Source: Streptomyces griseicoloratus
GTDB taxonomy: Bacteria > Actinomycetota > Actinomycetes > Streptomycetales > Streptomycetaceae
Assembly (NCBI RefSeq): GCF_014534645.1
Contig: NZ_JACVQF010000178.1
Location: 1-64,000, forward strand
DNA: 64,000 nucleotides
Direction of reading: 5' to 3'
The position numbers and the translations under genes were made by a program. Positions within the stretch are counted from its first letter, which is position 1. Each line of letters opens with the position of its first letter. The notes under the pieces were generated by a model, which had not been told where the DNA came from, searched no databases, and saw only the letters and a list, made by a program, of their open reading frames with translations. Positions 26,842-35,349 of this stretch are shown here, piece by piece.

Positions 26842-28037
26842 AGCTGGGACTCCAAGTCGGGTGCGAAAGCGGGCAGTTCGGCCGTGAGGCGCCAGCCCCG
26901 AGCAGCGGGGCCCGCATCCAGCCGGCCGCCGAGCAGGTCCACGCGTTCACGCATGCCGATCAAGCCGTGTCCGGACGGGCCGGGGGCCGGTGGCCGGGTG
27001 CGGCCGGCCCCGTCGTCGTGGATCGTCACGTGTACGGCGTCATCGGCCAACCGCACGGCCAGCTCGGCGTGTGCGCCGGGTCCGCCGTGCTTGGCCGCAT
27101 TGGCCAGGCCCTCCTGCGCCAGGCGGAGGACCGCGAGGCCCCGTACCGCGTCGAGCCGCGCGACACGGGGATCCACGGAAGCGGTCACTGCCAGGCCGGT
27201 CTGGCGGCTGTGTTCCACCACCGACTCCAATGCCGCCGGCAGTGCCCCGGGCGAGACCAGGGAACCGGTGTCCGGACCGGCACTGTCCGGGGCGCGCAGC
27301 ACAGCCACCAGGCGCCGCAGATCCTTCAGTGCCGCACCGGCACTGGAGTGCAGGTCGTCGAGGACTTCGGTGATCCGCGGGTCGGTGCTGCTGGTGGCGG
27401 CGACGACATGCCGGGCGACACCGACGCGCAGCACCATGGAGGAGACGTGGTGGGCCACGAGGTCGTGCAGCTCGCGCGCGATGGTGGTGCGCTCCGCTGC
27501 GCGGACGGCCAGCAGCTGTTGTTCGGCGCGGGCTTCCTGCTGTTCCGCGTGCTGACGGGCGTGCACCGCGGCGTCGCGGGTCACGCGTACGTACGCGCCC
27601 AGGAGCAGTGGCAGGCCTGCGACGGCGCCCATCTTGTAGAGCACGGGAAGAAGTCCGCCGGGCAGGTCGTCGAGACGGTTCACGGCGACGGCAAGCGCCA
27701 GTGCCGTCGTCCCGGCGGCCAGGCGGCGCCCGGGCTGCCGAACCGCCAGCTCGAAGAGAGTCACGGCGGCCAGCACCTTCAGCGAAGAAACGATGCTCGC
27801 GCCCAGCGCGTGTGCGACAACGAGCAGGACCGACTGCGCCACCAGCGCGCCGAACGCCCACTTACCCGCAGCCAGGCACAGCACGAGCCCGGCTGCGGCA
27901 ACGCCCCAGTCTTGCTCTCCGGGCCGCTGCAGCAGCAGAAAATCGCCGACCAGTAAGCCGGCGAGTACGAAGGCCCGTATGACGGCGAATCTCCTGTCGA
28001 ACGCAAGCTCGATCCAAGATCGGTTCACGCGGTCCAC
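26838..28037 (-). CDS. Sensor histidine kinase (HisKA_3 type)
   Basis: The protein of about 399 residues has an N-terminal membrane part of five or six helices (from FAVIRAFVLAGLLVGDFLLL), a coiled stretch (HARQHAEQQEARAEQQLLAV), the phosphoacceptor box ERTTIARELHDLVAHHVSSM, and a HATPase domain with N-box AQEGLANAAKHGG and DDGAG/GHGLIGMRER. It senses an unknown signal at the membrane and phosphorylates the regulator encoded next. The start is uncertain: GTG 28037 fits the homologous beginning (NRSWIELAFDRRFAVIRAF), and ATG 28073 is the alternative. Confidence 0.9.
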   Translation of the reverse strand: MDRVNRSWIELAFDRRFAVIRAFVLAGLLVGDFLLLQRPGEQDWGVAAAGLVLCLAAGKWAFGALVAQSVLLVVAHALGASIVSSLKVLAAVTLFELAVRQPGRRLAAGTTALALAVAVNRLDDLPGGLLPVLYKMGAVAGLPLLLGAYVRVTRDAAVHARQHAEQQEARAEQQLLAVRAAERTTIARELHDLVAHHVSSMVLRVGVARHVVAATSSTDPRITEVLDDLHSSAGAALKDLRRLVAVLRAPDSAGPDTGSLVSPGALPAALESVVEHSRQTGLAVTASVDPRVARLDAVRGLAVLRLAQEGLANAAKHGGPGAHAELAVRLADDAVHVTIHDDGAGRTRPPAPGPSGHGLIGMRERVDLLGGRLDAGPAARGWRLTAELPAFAPDLESQL

Positions 28038-28160
28038 GATAGGCGGACGCCCGTGCTCCTGGGGTCCTGCCATGGGAGGAGGGCAGCTCCTCCCACCGGC
28101 CGCGAGGTCCGGCCCGAGGAGGGAGTCGTGTGCCCGGGACGGGCTGCCACTGTGCTCGTC

Positions 28161-29117
28161 ATGGATACGAACGCGAACACGACTACTAAAACGAGTGCGA
28201 ATCCCGCGGCCACGGGGCGACGGTCCCTCCTCGGTGGCGCTGCCGCCCTCGGCCTGGCGAGCGCGGCCTTCGGCAGCACTGCCCATGCGGCCGGTGCCCC
28301 GTCCAGGTCCCGCACCAAGACCGGCCGTTTCCAGGGAAAGTCGGTGCTCATCACGGGTGCCACATCGGGTATCGGCAGGGCGGCGGCGATGGCGTTCGCC
28401 GCGGAGGGTGCCCACGTCGGATTCTGTGGCAGGCGAGCCGCGTTGGGGCGCCAGGTGGAACGGGAGATTCGGGACGCGGGCGGCGAAGCCACGTACATCC
28501 AGGCCGATGTCCGGATAGCCGCCCAGGTACAGAGCTTCGTGGACCGGGTCGCGAGCCGTTACGGCGGCATCGACGTGGCCTTCAACAACGCCGGCATCGG
28601 TGGCGGCAAACTACCCCACGAGATGAGCGTCGAGGAGTGGGATGACATCCAGGCCACCAACGCCCGAGGTGTGTTCCTCGCGATCAAGTACGAGATCCCG
28701 CACATGCTCAGGGCGCAGCGCGGCGTCATCATCTGTACGTCGTCGTCGGCGGCCGAACAGGCGCGGCCGAACGGCGCCGCCTACACCGCAAGCAAACGGG
28801 CGGTGCAGGGCATGGTGAAGTCCGCGGCGCTCGCGTACGGGCCCAAGGGAATCAGGCTCAACGCCCTGCTGCCCGGCACCACCGACACCCCCTTCGTCCG
28901 CCCGCCGGGAATCCCGGACGCGGAATGGGCCATGTACAAGCAGGCATGGGGGCCGCTCAACGTCGACGGTCTCGAACGGATGGCCGACGCCGAGGAGATC
29001 GCGCGCGCGGTGCTCGGGCTCGCGTCCGACGACTTCCCGTACATGACGGGTGCGTCGGTCACCGTGGACGGCGGAAGCACCACGGGCCGGAAAATGATCC
29101 AGCCGAGCGGCACCTGA
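28161..29117 (+). CDS. Short-chain dehydrogenase/reductase with a Tat signal
   Basis: The 318-residue protein starts with a twin-arginine signal (R20-R21 in ATGRRSLLGGAAALGLASAA, cleavage after AHA at about residue 43). A full SDR follows: TGATSGIG (66-73), NNAGIGG, catalytic Ser in ICTSSSAAEQ, YTASKRA (Tyr-x3-Lys) and the C-terminal GASVTVDGGSTTG. SDRs need NAD(P)H, so export would be post-folding with bound cofactor, as Tat allows. ATG 28161 has no ribosome site; GTG 28128, with GGAGG six bases upstream, is a realistic longer start. It is divergent from the two-component system. Confidence 0.85.
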   Translation: MDTNANTTTKTSANPAATGRRSLLGGAAALGLASAAFGSTAHAAGAPSRSRTKTGRFQGKSVLITGATSGIGRAAAMAFAAEGAHVGFCGRRAALGRQVEREIRDAGGEATYIQADVRIAAQVQSFVDRVASRYGGIDVAFNNAGIGGGKLPHEMSVEEWDDIQATNARGVFLAIKYEIPHMLRAQRGVIICTSSSAAEQARPNGAAYTASKRAVQGMVKSAALAYGPKGIRLNALLPGTTDTPFVRPPGIPDAEWAMYKQAWGPLNVDGLERMADAEEIARAVLGLASDDFPYMTGASVTVDGGSTTGRKMIQPSGT

Positions 29118-29142
29118 GGCTGGGCCAGGGGACGGCTCCGCG

Positions 29143-29178
29143 TTGACTTTACATACGGTCGACCGCATTCTTAAGTTA
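29143..29178 (+). promoter_or_regulatory. Promoter and TetR-type operator of the SGNH hydrolase gene
   Basis: TTGACT (29143-29148), 17 bases, then CATTCT (29166-29171) puts the transcript start at about the ATG (29178), so the mRNA is probably leaderless; no ribosome site is present. The spacer holds ATACGGTCGACCGCAT (29153-29168). Its near-identical inverse covers the start of the tetR gene (30063-30077). Confidence 0.6.
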
Positions 29179-29852
29179 TGACTTCGACATCCTTCACCGA
29201 GGAGACCGACCCGTTCTGCCTGGCCACGGTCGACGCTGCGGCGATGCTGTTCGATGCCCCCTGGCAGCGCTACGCCGTGATCGGGGACAGCCTCTCCGCA
29301 GGGACGGGAGACAAGAGTGTCGGCTACGGGAGCGAGGGCTGGTCCGATCGATTCGCGCACGTTCTGCGGCAGGTCAGGCCCGATCTGGCCTACCTCAACA
29401 CAGCGGTGATCGGTGCCACGACGGTTGACACCCTCGACCACCAGATCGACGAGATGCGGGACTTCGCCCCGGACCTGCTGCACCTCCCGTGCGGCGCCAA
29501 CGACCTCCTGCGCCGCTCACCGGATTTCGGGGAGATCGAACAGAACATGCGCAAGATGTACGGCCTGGCCGCTGAGACGGGTGCGCAGCTCACGACGTTC
29601 ACCCTGGGACGCGCCTACGTCGTGCCGGTCTTCCCCGACTGGACGGAGCGCGTTCTCACCCTCAACGACCTCACACGCGCCGTTGCCGACGAGTACGACG
29701 CCGTCGTCGTCGACATGTGGGATCACCCCGTCAACTCCAGGGAGAACCTGCTGAGTGCGGATCGCATTCACTTCTCCACGTCGGGCCAGGCCGTCATCGC
29801 GAGCGAGATGGTGAAGGCACTGGCCGCGACCCTGGCCCGCCGCACGCTCTGA
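29178..29852 (+). CDS. SGNH/GDSL-family hydrolase
   Basis: The 224-residue esterase/lipase-type protein shows block I GDSLSAG (S38 nucleophile), NTAVIGATT (block II), CGANDLL (N108, block III) and DRIHFSTSGQ (catalytic Asp/His, block V). There is no signal peptide, so it is probably cytosolic. It hydrolyses ester or acyl bonds of an unknown substrate. Its promoter operator matches the one on tetR, 224 bases downstream on the same strand, so the TetR protein likely controls it. A long hairpin separates the two genes. Confidence 0.87.
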   Translation: MTSTSFTEETDPFCLATVDAAAMLFDAPWQRYAVIGDSLSAGTGDKSVGYGSEGWSDRFAHVLRQVRPDLAYLNTAVIGATTVDTLDHQIDEMRDFAPDLLHLPCGANDLLRRSPDFGEIEQNMRKMYGLAAETGAQLTTFTLGRAYVVPVFPDWTERVLTLNDLTRAVADEYDAVVVDMWDHPVNSRENLLSADRIHFSTSGQAVIASEMVKALAATLARRTL

Positions 29853-29854
29853 AC

Positions 29855-29886
29855 GCCGGTGCGGCAGCACGCCGGTGCGGCAGCAC
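29855..29886 (+). repeat. Two exact tandem copies of a 16-base unit
   Basis: GCCGGTGCGGCAGCAC occurs twice back to back, starting two bases after the SGNH stop codon. It is probably a recent slippage duplication. Confidence 0.7.
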
Positions 29887-29950
29887 AGGGAGGAAGGCGC
29901 GTCGAGCAGGGGGCGCGAGCCGTCGTCTGCCGCTGATGCAGCTCCTCGGC

Positions 29951-30000
29951 CGCGGACGTGGTGGACGAACCCCTGGCAGGGTCCGTCCACCACGTCCGCG
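29951..30000 (+). terminator. Strong 16-bp hairpin terminator after the SGNH gene
   Basis: CGCGGACGTGGTGGAC (29951-29966) pairs perfectly with GTCCACCACGTCCGCG (29985-30000) around an 18-base loop. Confidence 0.65.
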
Positions 30001-30062
30001 CGCCACAGCGAGAGCATGAATGGGAGGGCCGTCCCACGCGCAGCACGCAAGCACACAAGAGG

Positions 30063-30077
30063 TACGATCGACCGTAT
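30063..30077 (+). promoter_or_regulatory. TetR operator over its own start codon
   Basis: TACGATCGACCGTAT is the inverse of the operator at 29153-29168 (ATACGGTCGAYCGYA core). Its first six bases TACGAT are also a -10 box at the right distance for a transcript beginning at ATG 30076, so autorepression of a leaderless mRNA is likely. Confidence 0.55.
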
Positions 30078-30717
30078 GGACACTGGGGCGCGAGCGTTCA
30101 TCACGCGGGCAGATACGGTGTCGATCACTGACAAGCGCCTGCTCAAAGGGGCACGAGCGCGTGAGACCGCGCTTCGGCGCGCCGTCGACATCGCCTCCCT
30201 GGATGGGCTGGACGACGTGAGCTTCGGCCGTCTCGCGACCGATACGGGAATGAGCAAAGCGGGCATCCAGACCCTCTTCAGGTCCAAGGAAGTGCTCCAG
30301 CTCGCGACCATCGATTATGCGCGCGAGATGTTCATCGACGCGGTCGTCCGCCCGGCAAGGGAAGCGGCACCCGGAGTCGACCGGCTGCGCGCTCTGATAG
30401 AGCACTGGATCGAGTACGCCAGAACCCCGGTGTTCGAAGGCGGCTGCTTCATCGTCGCCAACATCGCCCGTTTCGACAGCAAGCCGGGAACGATCCGTGA
30501 CGCTCTCGTTCGCAGTCATCGGGAATGGCTCGACACCATCGGGAAGGAATTGCGGAACGCCGTCGGATCCCATGAGGCCGCGGAACTCGACATCGACCTG
30601 GCGGTCTTTCAGATCGATTCCGTGCTCCGCGCGGCCAACACGGCTCTGCGCCTGGGAGACGAAGACGTCATCACCAAGGTTCGCCGCACCGTGGAAAATC
30701 TTCTGGAAGCGGCCTGA
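30076..30717 (+). CDS. TetR-family transcriptional regulator
   Basis: The 213-residue protein has a TetR helix-turn-helix in RETALRRAVDIASLDGLDDVSFGRLATDTGMSKAGIQTLF and a TetR_C-type ligand domain (PVFEGGCFIVANIARFDSKPGTIRDAL), resembling the YxaF/LmrA-like group. It should repress itself and the SGNH hydrolase through the shared operators. ATG 30076 lies inside the operator. Confidence 0.87.
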   Translation: MDTGARAFITRADTVSITDKRLLKGARARETALRRAVDIASLDGLDDVSFGRLATDTGMSKAGIQTLFRSKEVLQLATIDYAREMFIDAVVRPAREAAPGVDRLRALIEHWIEYARTPVFEGGCFIVANIARFDSKPGTIRDALVRSHREWLDTIGKELRNAVGSHEAAELDIDLAVFQIDSVLRAANTALRLGDEDVITKVRRTVENLLEAA

Positions 30718-31078
30718 ACCCTCGTTTCGAGCGTGAGCAGCTCGGCGTATCGGGACCGCCGGCGGCCGGTCGTCAAGTCCGCGGCGAGTCGGGCCAGACC
30801 CGGCGCGAGTGCGTGATCACTGATCTGGGCCGGCATGGAGATCCCGGCGCGCACGTACGCCGCTCCCGGCGGACGCTGGGTGATCAAGCGGTGCTTGAGC
30901 AGGCCCGACCCCGGCCCAATGGGCTCAGCCGCTTTTATCGGGGTGAGTTTCCTTTGTCAAGTCCCGAGTTTTTGTGGCATGACGTGATGTGTCCGGTGAG
31001 GGCTTACTGGAGGCATGGGTCGCCGTGGAGCGGTGGACCTGCCCACATCTCGACTGTTCTAGCTGGAGGAGAGTTCCC
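30718..31078. other. Intergenic region, no supportable gene
   Basis: Short frames exist on both strands; none shows a known domain. The right end carries GGAGGA for the next gene. Confidence 0.4.
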
Positions 31079-31438
31079 ATGCCTCGTATCTCTCGGACGC
31101 AGCGCCTTGTGACGGCTGCCGCTTCGACTGCCCTTGTTGCTGGGGGTGTGCTGATGCCGACGGGTGCGTTTGCTGCTCCGGCTACGCCGCATGCCGGCGC
31201 CGTCACGGCTACTGCGGGCGATCATGGTTCGTACAAGAAGGACGGCCATGGCAAGAACAAGAAGTACAACAAGTACGGCTATCACAAGAACAAGAAGGAC
31301 AACAAGTACAAAAAGTATAGCCCGTTCGGTGGCATCAGTAACGGCAACAACAATGGTCCCGTGACCATCATCGTCATCGGGAACAACAACACCGTCAATG
31401 GCAATGGGAACGGCAATGGGAACGGCAACGTTTTCTGA
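31079..31438 (+). CDS. Small secreted Lys/Asn/Gly-rich protein
   Basis: The 119-residue precursor has a Sec signal (QRLVTAAASTALVAGGVLMP then GAFAAPA, cleavage after AFA). The mature part is low-complexity: a strongly basic Lys/Tyr/Gly/Asn stretch (about residues 52-83) followed by VTIIVIGNNNTVNG and Gly-Asn repeats to the C-terminus. AAC/AAG codons make it locally less GC-rich than its neighbours. I do not recognise a characterised family. A cell-surface, matrix or polyanion-binding role is possible from the charge. GGAGGA precedes the ATG. Confidence 0.75.
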   Translation: MPRISRTQRLVTAAASTALVAGGVLMPTGAFAAPATPHAGAVTATAGDHGSYKKDGHGKNKKYNKYGYHKNKKDNKYKKYSPFGGISNGNNNGPVTIIVIGNNNTVNGNGNGNGNGNVF

Positions 31439-31469
31439 CCTGAAGCCCGCGGGCGTGTAGCGGGTTCAC

Positions 31470-31501
31470 GGCCTGGCCGGGCGGCAACGCCCGGCCAGGC
31501 C
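31470..31501 (+). terminator. Perfect 14-bp hairpin terminator
   Basis: GGCCTGGCCGGGCG and CGCCCGGCCAGGCC flank a GCAA tetraloop, 32 bases after the small secreted protein gene. Confidence 0.75.
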
Positions 31502-31588
31502 GGCCGTCCGGGAGCCGAACGATCGTCCCTGTGGGTGGGAAAAAGGTGAGGCCCGGGGACACTGTCCCATCCGCGCCCCTGGAATGTT

Positions 31589-32626
31589 TCAACGGGGAAC
31601 TACCGCTGGGTGTGCCCTGACGCGCCCCTGATGGAGCTGATCCGCGTCACTCGGCCCCGCCCCGGCCCGGGGCGTCGGCGGCCTCTCGCGGTCACCTTCG
31701 AGTGCCCCCGTCGCCGCCCTGCGGGAATGCCCCCGCGTCATGTCCCTCGCTATCTCGCGGGCCATTGCGGCGAAGGTCTCCATCGCGCCGGTGGCGTCTC
31801 CGGCCCGCCACACCAGGCCGTAGCCGGTCGGCTCCGCGTCGGCGAAGGGGACGTAGGCGACACCGGGGCGGGCGTAGTACGTCGCCGCGTGCGCGGGTAC
31901 GAGCAGCGCTCCCTGGCCGCCGGCGACCAGCATCAACGCCTCCTGCATATTCGTCACGCCGGGGCCGCGGGCGATCGGCCGGCCGCTCGGTGTGTGCGCG
32001 GGGACGTGATGCTCAAGCCAGTAGTCGGGCACGTTGCCGGCGATCGTGAGCAACGGCACGTCGGCCAGGTCCTCAAGGGACACCGACTCCCGGACGGCGA
32101 GCGGATGAGCCGAGCCGATCGCGAGCGCGCGCTCCTCCACGAGCAGCGTCGGCCCCGCGCCCAGGTCCTCCTCGCGTACGGGTAGTTCGGTGATCTGGAC
32201 GTCGAACTCTCCCTCGCGCAACTGCCCGTACGGGTCGGCGAGCGGCACCTCACAGATCTCCACGGCGAGACCGGGGTGACTGACGCGCAGCGCCTCCGTC
32301 GCCCTCATGACGATCTCGCCGGTCAGCGGATTCGCGAAGCCGACGTGCAGCACGGTGTCGATGCCGCGCGCGGTGGCGGCCGCCCGCTCCAGGGCGGCTT
32401 CGATCGCCCGGTAGTGAGGTTCCAGATCGGTGCGAAGCTGCCGGCCGAGCGAGGTCAGGGCGACGCGGCGGCTGGTGCGCGTGAACAGCGGGGCGCCGAC
32501 GCGGCGTTCAAGTCGCTGCACGAGCTGGCTCACCCGGGCTCGGGACAGCCGCATCCGGTCGGCCGTGCGACCGAAGTGCAGTTCCTCGGCGAGGAGCAGG
32601 AAACACTCCAGTTCATCGCGTTCCAT
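31589..32626 (-). CDS. LysR-family regulator divergent from an MFS pump
   Basis: The 345-residue protein starts MERDELECFLLLAEELHFGR, the standard LysR N-terminus, with RVSQLVQRLERRVGAPLFTR as the helix-turn-helix and a LysR substrate domain (VLHVGFANPLTGEIVM, FDVQITELPV). The C-terminus is extended by about 40 polar residues. ATG 32626 is preceded by GGGGAAG. It probably controls the divergent MFS gene 130 bases away. Confidence 0.87.
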   Translation of the reverse strand: MERDELECFLLLAEELHFGRTADRMRLSRARVSQLVQRLERRVGAPLFTRTSRRVALTSLGRQLRTDLEPHYRAIEAALERAAATARGIDTVLHVGFANPLTGEIVMRATEALRVSHPGLAVEICEVPLADPYGQLREGEFDVQITELPVREEDLGAGPTLLVEERALAIGSAHPLAVRESVSLEDLADVPLLTIAGNVPDYWLEHHVPAHTPSGRPIARGPGVTNMQEALMLVAGGQGALLVPAHAATYYARPGVAYVPFADAEPTGYGLVWRAGDATGAMETFAAMAREIARDMTRGHSRRAATGALEGDRERPPTPRAGAGPSDADQLHQGRVRAHPAVVPR

Positions 32627-32756
32627 CGACTTCCCCAGGTCAAGCGGATCGGTAAGCGTGGTTGAACGAACGTTGCGATCTTTGCCGTTGTTCCCGCCGG
32701 CGCCCTGATCGATGGTGATCGCACCGACAGCATCCCTACACCATCGAGGAACTGAG

Positions 32757-34208
32757 ATGAGTGCACAGAAATCGGCGGCCGCCCTGAGCGCACGGGACTG
32801 GGGAGTCCTGCTCGTCCTGTGCGGCGCGATCTTCCTGGAGGGCATCGATGTGGCCATGCTCAACGTGGCTCTGCCGTCCATCCGCGCCGACCTCGGTCTG
32901 TCCACCGGCTCCCTGCAGTGGGTCATGAGTGCCTACGTACTCGGATACGGCGGCTTCATGCTGGTCGGCGGACGTGCCGCCGACCTCTTCGGGCGCCGCC
33001 GGATGTTCGTCTTCTGGCTCTCGGTCTTCCTGCTCTTCTCCGGCCTGGGCGGGTTCGCCACGGAGGAGTGGATGCTGATCGTCGCCCGGTTCGTCACCGG
33101 AGTCGCCGCCGCCTTCATGACACCTGCCGGCCTGTCCATCATCACCACGAGCTTCGAAGAGGGCCCCCGGCGCAACAAGGCCCTCCTCTTCTACTCCGGC
33201 ACAGCGGCCGGCGGCTTCTCGATCGGCCTGGTCGTCGGCGGGCTGCTCACCTCGGCCGGCTGGCGCTGGGTGTTCTTCGCCCCCGTCGTCCTCTCGGCGC
33301 TGATCCTGATCGCGGCGCTCGCCTTCGTGCCCAGGCAGCCGCACCCGGACCGCGCCGGCCAGGGCATCGACCTGGTCGGCGGCATGACCATCACCGCCGC
33401 CGTCGTACTGCTCGTCCTCGGAGTGGAGCGCGCCAGCCATACGAGCCCCGCCTGGACCGTGGGCACCCTCGGGGCGGGCCTCGCCTTCCTCGCCGCGTTC
33501 GTCGTCACCGAACGCCGCTCGGCATCCCCGCTGGTTCGTCTCGGCATCTTCCGCAGCGGTGCCCTGGTCCGCGCCAATCTGGTCGGACTGCTCTTCGCTG
33601 CGGGCTTCTTCGGCTTCCAGTTCCTGGTGGTCCTCTACCTCCAGGAACTGCGCGACTGGTCGACCCTGCAGACCAGCTTCGCGATGATCGTCATCGGCGT
33701 CGACGCGATCCTCTCCCCGGTCCTCACACCCCGGCTGGTGAACCGCTTCGGCAACGCCCGGGTGATCTTCGGCGGGCTGCTTCTGGCATCACTGTCGTAC
33801 GCCCTGTTCCTGCCGGTCGGCGCCGACTGGACATACCTGGCGATGTTTCCCAGCCTGATCACCCTCGGTCTTGCCTTCTCCCTCGCATACGGCCCGCTCA
33901 CCATCGTCGCCACCGAGGGAGTGCGGGAAGAGGAGCAGGGTCTGGCCGGCGGACTGCTCTACACCTCCTTCCAGTTCGGCGCCGCGATCGGCCTCTCCAC
34001 CGCCACCGCCGTCAACGTCGCGGCCACTGCATCGACGTCATCGGCCGCGCTGCTCGACGGCTACCGGGCGGCCCTGTGGGTTCCGCTCGGCGCAGCCCTC
34101 CTCGCCACTCTGATCACCGCCTTCGGACTGCGCACCGGGCCGGCGGCCACGGTGGCCGCATCGGGCGAACCCGCCGACCGTCCCACCGAGATCCCTGCCT
34201 CTCACTGA
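32757..34208 (+). CDS. MFS transporter, DHA2 (14-helix) drug-efflux type
   Basis: The 483-residue membrane protein begins ALSARDWGVLLVLCGAIFLE and carries the DHA2 signatures: DVAMLNVALPSIRADLGLS, WVMSAYVLGYGG, GRAADLFGRRRMFV and MTPAGLSIITTSF. It should act as a proton-driven exporter of drugs or secondary metabolites. GAGGAA precedes ATG 32757. The last 25 residues are hydrophilic. Confidence 0.9.
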   Translation: MSAQKSAAALSARDWGVLLVLCGAIFLEGIDVAMLNVALPSIRADLGLSTGSLQWVMSAYVLGYGGFMLVGGRAADLFGRRRMFVFWLSVFLLFSGLGGFATEEWMLIVARFVTGVAAAFMTPAGLSIITTSFEEGPRRNKALLFYSGTAAGGFSIGLVVGGLLTSAGWRWVFFAPVVLSALILIAALAFVPRQPHPDRAGQGIDLVGGMTITAAVVLLVLGVERASHTSPAWTVGTLGAGLAFLAAFVVTERRSASPLVRLGIFRSGALVRANLVGLLFAAGFFGFQFLVVLYLQELRDWSTLQTSFAMIVIGVDAILSPVLTPRLVNRFGNARVIFGGLLLASLSYALFLPVGADWTYLAMFPSLITLGLAFSLAYGPLTIVATEGVREEEQGLAGGLLYTSFQFGAAIGLSTATAVNVAATASTSSAALLDGYRAALWVPLGAALLATLITAFGLRTGPAATVAASGEPADRPTEIPASH

Positions 34209-34244
34209 CCCCTCATCGGTAAGGAGCGCACCTTGCGTGAGCAC

Positions 34245-35225
34245 TCATCGCGCTGTCGTCGGCTCCGGCGCGTTGTGCGCCCGGCGGTAGGCCGCCGGGG
34301 ACAGGCCCACATAGGTGTGGAACTGCTTGCGCAGTGCGACCGGGTCGCCGAAGCCGCAGGCGGTCGCGATGCGGGCGACGGGCAGGGTCGTGGACTCCAA
34401 CAGCAGGCGTGCGTGGGCCAGTCGGCACTGGGCCAGCCACTTGAGTGGGCTGACGCCCGCCTCCTTGCGGAAACGGCGGGTGAAAGTGCGCACGCTCATG
34501 TGCGCGTGTCGTGCCATGTCCTCCAGCGTGATCGGTTCGGCCAGCCGTTCCAGTGCCCACTGCCGGGTCGCCGACGTGGAACGGTCGGTGTCCTGAGGTA
34601 CCAGGTGCTCGATGAACTGCGCCTGTCCGCCCTCGCGCCACGGCGCTGCGACGCACCGGCGTGCCGCGGCCGCCGCGACCGTCGCCCCGTGGTCCAGCCG
34701 AACCAGGTGAAGGCACATGTCGATGCCGGCCGCGCCGCCTGCGGACGTCAGGATGCGACCGTTGTCGATGAACAGCACATTCGGATCGACCTCGACGTCG
34801 GGGAACAGCCGCGCGAACGTGTCACACAACGCCCAGTGAGTGGTGGCTCGCCGACCGTCGAGCAGTCCGGCCGCCGCGAGCAGGAAGGCCGAGGTGCACA
34901 GACTCACGATGCGGGTCCGCGGCGGGATCAAATCCAGTACCGCGGCGACGTCGCCCGGCAATGTCCCCGTTTCGAGCAGGTCGGCGCTGGGCTCCAGGGT
35001 GGCGATCACCACCGTGTCCGCGGTCCGCAGCAGCGACTCGTCGTGGTCCACGACGATCTGGAAGTCCTCGTGCGTACGCACCGGTCGGCCCCCGATCGAG
35101 AAGGTCCTCACCGAATAGAGGCGAGTCCCGTCCGGAGTGCACGCTTCGTTGAACACCCGGGCCGGGATGCCCAGATCGAGGGGCAGGACTCCGTCGAGAG
35201 CGAGAACGGCAACGTTGTGCGGCAT
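34245..35225 (-). CDS. GlxA-type AraC regulator with DJ-1/PfpI-like domain
   Basis: The 326-residue protein has an N-terminal DJ-1/PfpI amidotransferase-like domain (NVAVLALDGVLPLDLGIPARVF, then IVSLCTSAFLLAAAGLLDGR with the nucleophile-elbow Cys, then RRATTHWALCD) and a C-terminal AraC double helix-turn-helix (ITLEDMARHAHMSVRTFTRRF, ARIATACGFGDPVALRKQF). It faces the MDR oxidoreductase gene at 35350, its likely target. The start ATG lacks a strong ribosome site. Confidence 0.9.
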   Translation of the reverse strand: MPHNVAVLALDGVLPLDLGIPARVFNEACTPDGTRLYSVRTFSIGGRPVRTHEDFQIVVDHDESLLRTADTVVIATLEPSADLLETGTLPGDVAAVLDLIPPRTRIVSLCTSAFLLAAAGLLDGRRATTHWALCDTFARLFPDVEVDPNVLFIDNGRILTSAGGAAGIDMCLHLVRLDHGATVAAAAARRCVAAPWREGGQAQFIEHLVPQDTDRSTSATRQWALERLAEPITLEDMARHAHMSVRTFTRRFRKEAGVSPLKWLAQCRLAHARLLLESTTLPVARIATACGFGDPVALRKQFHTYVGLSPAAYRRAHNAPEPTTAR

Positions 35226-35349
35226 GGCCGGAATGGTACGACAGGTGTCCCTCAGGCCACTCACTCGCTGCCGTGACAGCACGGCAGAGTGGATCTCGCC
35301 GGGCTCGGCCCGGCGAGAGGACGTACGGAACAGACATGAGCGAGGAAGC

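Noticed and set aside
29855-29886. Tandem 16-base repeat as an attachment site
   Set aside because: There is no tRNA, integrase or element boundary nearby; simple slippage explains it.
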